From NCBI RefSeq assembly GCF_030704825.1, contig NZ_JAUYNX010000009.1:1-56899 (forward strand): DNA of 56,899 nucleotides, given 5' to 3'. The stretch comes from Brevundimonas sp. (GTDB taxonomy: Bacteria > Pseudomonadota > Alphaproteobacteria > Caulobacterales > Caulobacteraceae). The notes below the pieces were generated by a model. The model did not search any database and had not been told where the DNA came from. It saw only the letters and a list, made by a program, of their open reading frames with translations. The translations under genes were made by a program, and so were the position numbers. Of this stretch, positions 52,024-56,899 are shown in pieces. Each line of letters opens with the position of its first letter. The stretch's first letter is position 1.

Positions 52024-54672
52024 TCAGCGGCGCCACCATCCGCGCTTCGGCTTCTCCGGCGGCGCCACGATCTGGGCCGGATCGTCGGCGATCAGGGCGG
52101 CGACATCGATCTCGGGCACGGGCGCCGCCGTCGGAGCGACGACGGGCGCGGGTTCCGGCTCCGCCCGGACCGTTTCCGGCTCCGCCGCCTCGACCGGGGT
52201 CACGTCCAGCGCGGCGGGTTCGCCGACCGGTTCGGCCTTGTTGGGTTCGACCGGCGCGGTGACGGCTTCGGCTTCCGATTCCGCGGTCGCGCCGGCCGAG
52301 ACCTTGCGGCGCACGCGACGTCGTTTCGGCTCTTCCGTGAGGGCGACCGGAGCCGTTTCGGCGTCGTCGACGACCACGGCCATCGGCGTGTCCGGCGAGC
52401 CGTCCGGCGGCATGCCTTCGTTGGTGGCGCGGGTCTCGACCTTGACCTCGTGGGTCAGGCCCTGGTCGCCGCGATCCCGGCCGCGACCGCGTCCACGCCG
52501 GCGGCGCGACCGTCCGTTGCGCTCGCCGCCGATCTCGCCCTCGGGCCGTTCGCCGACGACCTCGTCGACGTCGGCCGCCGGGGCGCCGGCCACAGTGGCC
52601 TCCGCCCGCGGCTCGGTTCGTTCGGGGTTGATCGGATCGAACCAGACATAGGGGTCTTCGAGCGAAGGCGTGCGGCCGCGCACCCAGTTGAAGCCGTCGC
52701 GCTCGCCGCCTTCCTCGCGCACCCGGCGTCCGCCGCGGCGGCCCCGGCGGCGGCGGCGGCCGCTTTCGCTGTCGTCGTCGTCCTCGCCCGTCGCGGCCGC
52801 CGGAGCGGGCGCGGCGCCGTCGTCGGCCGCGATCTCGGCGCCGTCACGGCGCCCGCCGCGACGACGACGACCGCGGCCGCGGCCGCCTTCGCCTTCGACC
52901 CGTTCGGCGCGCTCGCGCGGCGTATCGTCGTCGGCGTCCTCACGTTCGAGGGCGTCCTCGTCCTCGTCGTCGGCGATGAATTCGTCGCCGTCGTCCTCGT
53001 CCTCGAAGGCGCTGTCGTCGAAGTCGTCGTCGAGGTCGACGAAGGCTTCCGGCCGCTCTTCGGGAACGAAGTCCTCGTTGGTTTCGGTGCGCTCGAGGGC
53101 GTGTTCGCCCTGGCCGAGCGCGTCGTCGATCAGGATGACGACGTTCAGGCCGCGCTGGGCCAGCAGGCGCTGCAGATAGTCGCGCTTGTGGTTCAGGATG
53201 TAGAGCGCCACCGCGGTGCTGAGGCGCAGATTGACCGAGCCCGCCCCGTTCTTGCCGGCCTCGATGTCGACGGCGCGCAGGGTCATCAGCGCGGCGCTTT
53301 CGGCCGAGCGGACGCGTCCGGCGCCCTGGCAGTGCGGGCAGACCTCGGTCGCGCCCTCGATGACGCCGAGGCGGCGGCGCTGGCGGCTGATCTCCATCAG
53401 GCCGAAGCCCGAGATGCGGCCCATCTGGATGCGGGCGCGGTCCTTGGCCAGGGCGTCCTTGAGCACCTTCTCGACGGTGCGATTGTTCTTCGACTCATCC
53501 ATGTCGATGAAGTCGATGACGATCAGGCCGGCGAGGTCGCGCAAGCGCAACTGGCGGGCCGCTTCGACGGCGGCCTCCATGTTGGTCTTGGTGGCGGTGG
53601 CCTCGACGTTGCGTTCCTTGGTGGAACGGCCCGAGTTGACGTCGATGGCGACCAGGGCCTCGGTCTGGTTGATGACCAGATAGCCGCCCGAGGGCAGGGG
53701 CACGACCGGCTGGTGGATCTGGGTCAGCATCTCCTCGATGCCGTTGGTCGCGAACAGCGGGCGGGCGCCCTGGTAGAGGTGGACCTTCTTCGACTGCGAG
53801 GGCATCAGCACCCGCATGAAGTCGCGGGCTTCCTTGAAGCCCTCGACGCCCTCGACCTGGATGCCGTCGAAATCCTTGTCGAACATGTCGCGCACGGCGC
53901 GGCGGACGAGGTTTTCTTCCTCATAGATGATCGAGGGCGCGTTCGATTTCAGCGTGGTCTCGCGGATTGTTTCCCACAGGCGCAGCAGATATTCGTAGTC
54001 GCGCTTGATCTCGGCCTTGGTGCGTTTGGCGCCGGCGGTGCGGATGATCAGGCCCATGCCCTGGGGCACGTGGAGGGCGGCCGCGGCGGCCTTCAGGCGC
54101 TTGCGGTCGGTGGCCTGGGTGATCTTGCGCGAGATGCCGCCGCCCTTGCCGGTGTTGGGCATGAGCACGCAGTAGCGGCCGGCCAGCGACAGCCAGGTGG
54201 TCAGGGCCGCGCCCTTGCCGCCGCGCTCATCCTTGACGACCTGGACCAGCATGACCTGACGGCGCTTGATGACGTCCTGGATCTTGTAGCGGCGCATCAG
54301 GCGGCGCTTGAGCCGCTCTTCCTCGGCCATGCCGCCTTCGGATTCGTCGTCGCCTTCGCGGGCGTGTTCGTCGTGATCGTCGTCGTCCGAATGCGCCTCG
54401 GCCATGATGGCTTCGCGGTCGGCGACGGGGATCTGGTAATAATCCGGGTGGATTTCGCTGAAGGCGAGGAAGCCGTGGCGGTTGCCGCCGTACTCCACGA
54501 AGGCGGCCTGCAGGCTGGGCTCTACGCGAACGACCTTGGCGAGATAGATGTTGCCGCGAAGCTGGCGCTTCGCGCGGGATTCAAAGTCGAATTCCTCGAC
54601 CTGACGGCCCTCGACGATGGCGACCCGGGTCTCCTCGGGATGCGCGGCGTCGATCAACATGGTCTTTGACAT
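52024..54672 (-). CDS. rne: ribonuclease E
   Basis: Endoribonuclease and degradosome scaffold of 882 residues. The S1 domain is split by an acidic insert (SDDDDHDEHAREGDDE) common in alphaproteobacteria. The catalytic Asp residues lie in LVAIDVNSGR and IVIDFIDMDESKNN; the zinc-link is VCPHCQGAGRV. The long C-terminal half is acidic and then Arg-rich (RNA binding), and ends PEKPKRGWWRR, the GWW tail that binds PNPase in Caulobacter. I chose the start MSKTMLIDAAH (54672), typical for the family, over 54702. Confidence 0.96.
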   Translation of the reverse strand: MSKTMLIDAAHPEETRVAIVEGRQVEEFDFESRAKRQLRGNIYLAKVVRVEPSLQAAFVEYGGNRHGFLAFSEIHPDYYQIPVADREAIMAEAHSDDDDHDEHAREGDDESEGGMAEEERLKRRLMRRYKIQDVIKRRQVMLVQVVKDERGGKGAALTTWLSLAGRYCVLMPNTGKGGGISRKITQATDRKRLKAAAAALHVPQGMGLIIRTAGAKRTKAEIKRDYEYLLRLWETIRETTLKSNAPSIIYEEENLVRRAVRDMFDKDFDGIQVEGVEGFKEARDFMRVLMPSQSKKVHLYQGARPLFATNGIEEMLTQIHQPVVPLPSGGYLVINQTEALVAIDVNSGRSTKERNVEATATKTNMEAAVEAARQLRLRDLAGLIVIDFIDMDESKNNRTVEKVLKDALAKDRARIQMGRISGFGLMEISRQRRRLGVIEGATEVCPHCQGAGRVRSAESAALMTLRAVDIEAGKNGAGSVNLRLSTAVALYILNHKRDYLQRLLAQRGLNVVILIDDALGQGEHALERTETNEDFVPEERPEAFVDLDDDFDDSAFEDEDDGDEFIADDEDEDALEREDADDDTPRERAERVEGEGGRGRGRRRRGGRRDGAEIAADDGAAPAPAAATGEDDDDSESGRRRRRGRRGGRRVREEGGERDGFNWVRGRTPSLEDPYVWFDPINPERTEPRAEATVAGAPAADVDEVVGERPEGEIGGERNGRSRRRRGRGRGRDRGDQGLTHEVKVETRATNEGMPPDGSPDTPMAVVVDDAETAPVALTEEPKRRRVRRKVSAGATAESEAEAVTAPVEPNKAEPVGEPAALDVTPVEAAEPETVRAEPEPAPVVAPTAAPVPEIDVAALIADDPAQIVAPPEKPKRGWWRR

Positions 54673-55084
54673 GGATTTTTTCTCTCTGGCGCGCTCGGCC
54701 ATCCCCGCGAAGGGGGCAGGCGGCTCGCCGAATGGGATGAGGGGCGGACGCAGGCGCCATCCCGTCGCCGCGGCGAATGCCGCGGGCGGAGTCGGTCAGA
54801 TCAGACCGGAAGGGAGCGCAGGCGATAAGGCCCATGGGGTTCAGTACGGTCCTGGGCCCGACGCCGCTGAGGGCGTCCCGGACCCGGTCGTCGAATCGGC
54901 GGGCGATTTCCCGGCCGGCTCTCGGATCAGTGAAAGTCATGCCGCGAAGAGGGCGCGCCCAAGCCTGACGGATCAGGGGACGCGATCGTTCGCGAGCGGA
55001 ACAAGCATAGGCATGCCGGATGCGAATTAAAAGGCGCGTCGGCCTTAACGCCACGCCTTAACCGGTTGGCGACGACGTTGCGTC
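54673..55084. other. divergent region between rne and the amidase gene
   Basis: This 412-base gap must hold the promoters of both genes. On the rne side GC-rich inverted stretches suggest a structured leader, in line with the long autoregulatory rne leaders known elsewhere, but I cannot assign a fold. No gene is seen; short frames here have no ribosome site. Confidence 0.45.
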
Positions 55085-56347
55085 ATGATGGGGCCAACCA
55101 AGAAGGTGGGTTTCCGTCGAATGCACGGGCTGTCGCGTATCAATCTGTCGCGTTGGGGGCTGCGCGAGTGGGCGATGACGGCCGTGGCCTTCGTCGTTTT
55201 CTGCGTCGCCGTCCTGGCCGCCGGCCGCGGCATCGCCTCGGGCGCCATGGGCGAGGTGCTGCGGGTCCGTTTCGGCGGCGACGCCCAGCACACCCGGGTG
55301 GTGGTCGACCTGGACCGCACCGCGCGCGGGCAGGTGATCCAGTCCGGAGACGACGGCCGGGTGGTGGTTTCGCTGGCCGGGGTGATCCCCGAGCGCGGCC
55401 TGACCGGCGCGGGCATGGGCCTGGTGCGCGGCTGGCGCGTGGCCGGGGCCGGCGCGGCCTCCCGGGTCGAGCTGGACCTGGCGACCAGCGCCGAGATCGA
55501 GCGACGCTTCCTGTTGCCGCCCGGCGACGGGATCGCCCACTACCGCTATGTCATCGACCTGAAGGCCACCGGTCGCGCCCCGACGAGTCCGCCCGGGCGG
55601 CCCGAGCCCCGCGTCCCCAGCCGGCCGGCGGAACGGCCGCTGATCTTCATCGACGCCGGCCACGGCGGCCACGATCCGGGCGCCAGCGGCGCCGAATCCC
55701 GCGAAAGCGCCGTGACGCTGGCCGCCGCCCTCGCCCTGAAGCAGGAGCTGGAACGCACCGGCCGCTACCGCGTCCGGCTGACCCGGGAGAGCGACGCCTA
55801 TGTCGCCCTGTACCGCCGCGTCGCCATCGCCCGTCAGGCCGACGCCGACCTGTTCATTTCGCTGCACGCCGACGCCGGAGCCGATCCGGCCACGCGCGGG
55901 GCCAGCGTCTACACCCTGTCGGAACAGGGCGCCGGCCGGGCCGTGCGCGAATTCACCCGCGGCGAGAACTGGCACCGCAGTCTGAACCTGCCGGGTCGCG
56001 ATCCGTCGGTGGACCGCATCCTGCTGGACATGACCCAGCGCGCCACCCAGAACCGCTCGGCCCAGCTGGCCCGGACCCTGCTGGGCGAGCTGGAGAGCGC
56101 CGACCATCCGATGCTGCGCCGCAGCCACCGCGACGCCGGCCTGGCCGTCCTGCTGGCCCCCGACGTGCCGGCGGTGCTGCTGGAGATGGGCTTCATCACC
56201 AATCCCGAGGACGAGCGGCTGCTGAACGACGGCCGCGCCCGCCGCCGCCTGATGCGGGCCGTGGCCGAGGGCATCGACCGCTACTTCCGCGAACCGGCGG
56301 GCGCGCTGCAGATGGCCTCGACCGGCGGGGCGTCGGGCCAGCCCTGA
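55085..56347 (+). CDS. N-acetylmuramoyl-L-alanine amidase (AmiC-type)
   Basis: Protein of 420 residues that cleaves stem peptides from murein during cell separation. A membrane/signal segment (MTAVAFVVFCVAVLAAGRG) leads to an AMIN-like domain (LRVRFGGDAQHTRVVVDLDR) and an Amidase_3 domain. Zinc ligands lie in FIDAGHGGHDPGA, in the Glu of ESAVTLA and in SLHADAG; the catalytic Glu is in LLEMGFITN. The start could be at 55085 or at the ATG at 55121. It diverges from rne. Confidence 0.93.
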   Translation: MMGPTKKVGFRRMHGLSRINLSRWGLREWAMTAVAFVVFCVAVLAAGRGIASGAMGEVLRVRFGGDAQHTRVVVDLDRTARGQVIQSGDDGRVVVSLAGVIPERGLTGAGMGLVRGWRVAGAGAASRVELDLATSAEIERRFLLPPGDGIAHYRYVIDLKATGRAPTSPPGRPEPRVPSRPAERPLIFIDAGHGGHDPGASGAESRESAVTLAAALALKQELERTGRYRVRLTRESDAYVALYRRVAIARQADADLFISLHADAGADPATRGASVYTLSEQGAGRAVREFTRGENWHRSLNLPGRDPSVDRILLDMTQRATQNRSAQLARTLLGELESADHPMLRRSHRDAGLAVLLAPDVPAVLLEMGFITNPEDERLLNDGRARRRLMRAVAEGIDRYFREPAGALQMASTGGASGQP

Positions 56348-56368
56348 GGTCCGCACGCGAAACAGCGC

Positions 56369-56611
56369 TCAATACCTGTCCTTCGGGAAGCCGGGCGGCG
56401 GCAGGACGCCTTGTTCGATCAGCGAGCGTCGGGCGGCGTTGTACTGTTCCGCACCGCAGCGGTTGCCGCCGCCAGCGCGCACCAATCTCCAAGCCTCGTT
56501 GTTGACGGCCTCCTTCCACTGAATGAGCGGCCAGTTTTCCTCGACGAGCCGGATCAGTTCGGGCGGTGCGGGCGTCGGGGCCGGGGGCCGGGACGGGCGG
56601 GGTTTGGGCAT
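56369..56611 (-). CDS. small hypothetical protein
   Basis: Protein of 80 residues with an excellent ribosome site (GGGAGGAGA, 7 bases before ATG). A Pro-rich N-terminus is followed by ELIRLVEENWPLIQWKEAVN and NRCGAEQYNAARRSLIEQGV. No family recognised. It converges on the amidase gene with a 21-base gap. The 288 bases beyond it to the window end show no gene. Confidence 0.7.
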   Translation of the reverse strand: MPKPRPSRPPAPTPAPPELIRLVEENWPLIQWKEAVNNEAWRLVRAGGGNRCGAEQYNAARRSLIEQGVLPPPGFPKDRY

Positions 56612-56899
56612 GGTGATATCTCCTCCCGGGACATGCGGAAACGACCCCGCACCGGACGGCGCGAGGGGCGGGAAGGCGTGCGGAGCGCCGGACCGGAGCC
56701 CGGAGATCTTTGTGACTAACCGTTTCGACTCCCGTTGACGCTCCGCGTGGAGATTGTTCGGAAGCTTGCGTCCGGTGGCGGTCTTATCGCCTTACCGCAG
56801 CGCCTCCGGCGGGCGGGCCGTGCTTGCGACACGGTCCCCGGACCGGACGAGTATCCCCCTCGCCCCTGACGTCCGACATCCATCGAACCCCGGGCGAAC

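Noticed and set aside
51823..54669. 948-residue plus-strand frame opposite rne
   Set aside because: Mirror of the rne codons (Ala/Asp/Val/Gly-rich, no domain); rne on the other strand has all catalytic motifs.

Overview
The window is high-GC DNA typical of Caulobacterales, most likely Brevundimonas or a close Caulobacter relative. The evidence is the isopeptidase-type lasso peptide cluster with its FecI/FecR/TonB module, an RNase E ending in the GWW tail known from Caulobacter, class II DAHP synthase, and GTG starts with ATGA/TGATG overlaps throughout. The assignment rests on gene content only; no database was searched.

Region 1 (about 0.2-10.3 kb) is a lasso peptide locus. On the plus strand lie an ECF sigma factor, a FecR anti-sigma factor, a TonB-dependent receptor with an STN signalling domain, and a secreted lasso isopeptidase. 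Facing them on the minus strand are a 39-codon precursor (A), a fused RRE-leader peptidase (B) and an Asn-synthetase-like cyclase (C), with an XRE regulator behind them. The astexin-like leader places cleavage after Thr-Arg, which predicts a 19-residue core beginning with Asp and a 9-residue ring closed on Glu9. The inferred cycle is: make and release the peptide, sense and re-import it through the TonB receptor, and open the ring with the isopeptidase.

Region 2 (about 10.5-27.1 kb) is the conjugation module of an integrative element: GntR-like regulator, traG, copG-like gene, trbB, then trbC-D-E-J-L-F-G-I, traF, a lytic transglycosylase and three small genes ending in an AlpA-like regulator. 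A cargo block (abiEii remnant plus a class II Fic protein) sits between trbB and trbC. Two sets of short phased repeats flank its right side. No integrase or relaxase lies in the window.

Region 3 (about 27.3-42 kb) is accessory DNA. It holds a cluster of exported proteins with a CsgG-like protein, tandem duplicates and a recurring QQC cysteine motif, then a YkgJ protein, a second Fic protein with an AbiEi-like head, a GGDEF-EAL protein, an IS6 fragment, and a membrane protein coupled to a 1268-residue protein built of twenty 47-residue repeats. The stretch ends at tRNA-Val(CAC).

Region 4 (42-56.9 kb) looks like conserved chromosome: gph, glmU-rpiA, gor, class II DAHP synthase, an ACT-less prephenate dehydratase, chorismate mutase, a DsbA-like protein with an M48 protease, rne and an amidase. 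Two features stand out. A 30-codon open reading frame ending in a run of Tyr/Phe codons lies between the dehydratase and chorismate mutase, and looks like an unreported attenuation leader. A 32-bp-arm inverted repeat lies between rpiA and gor.
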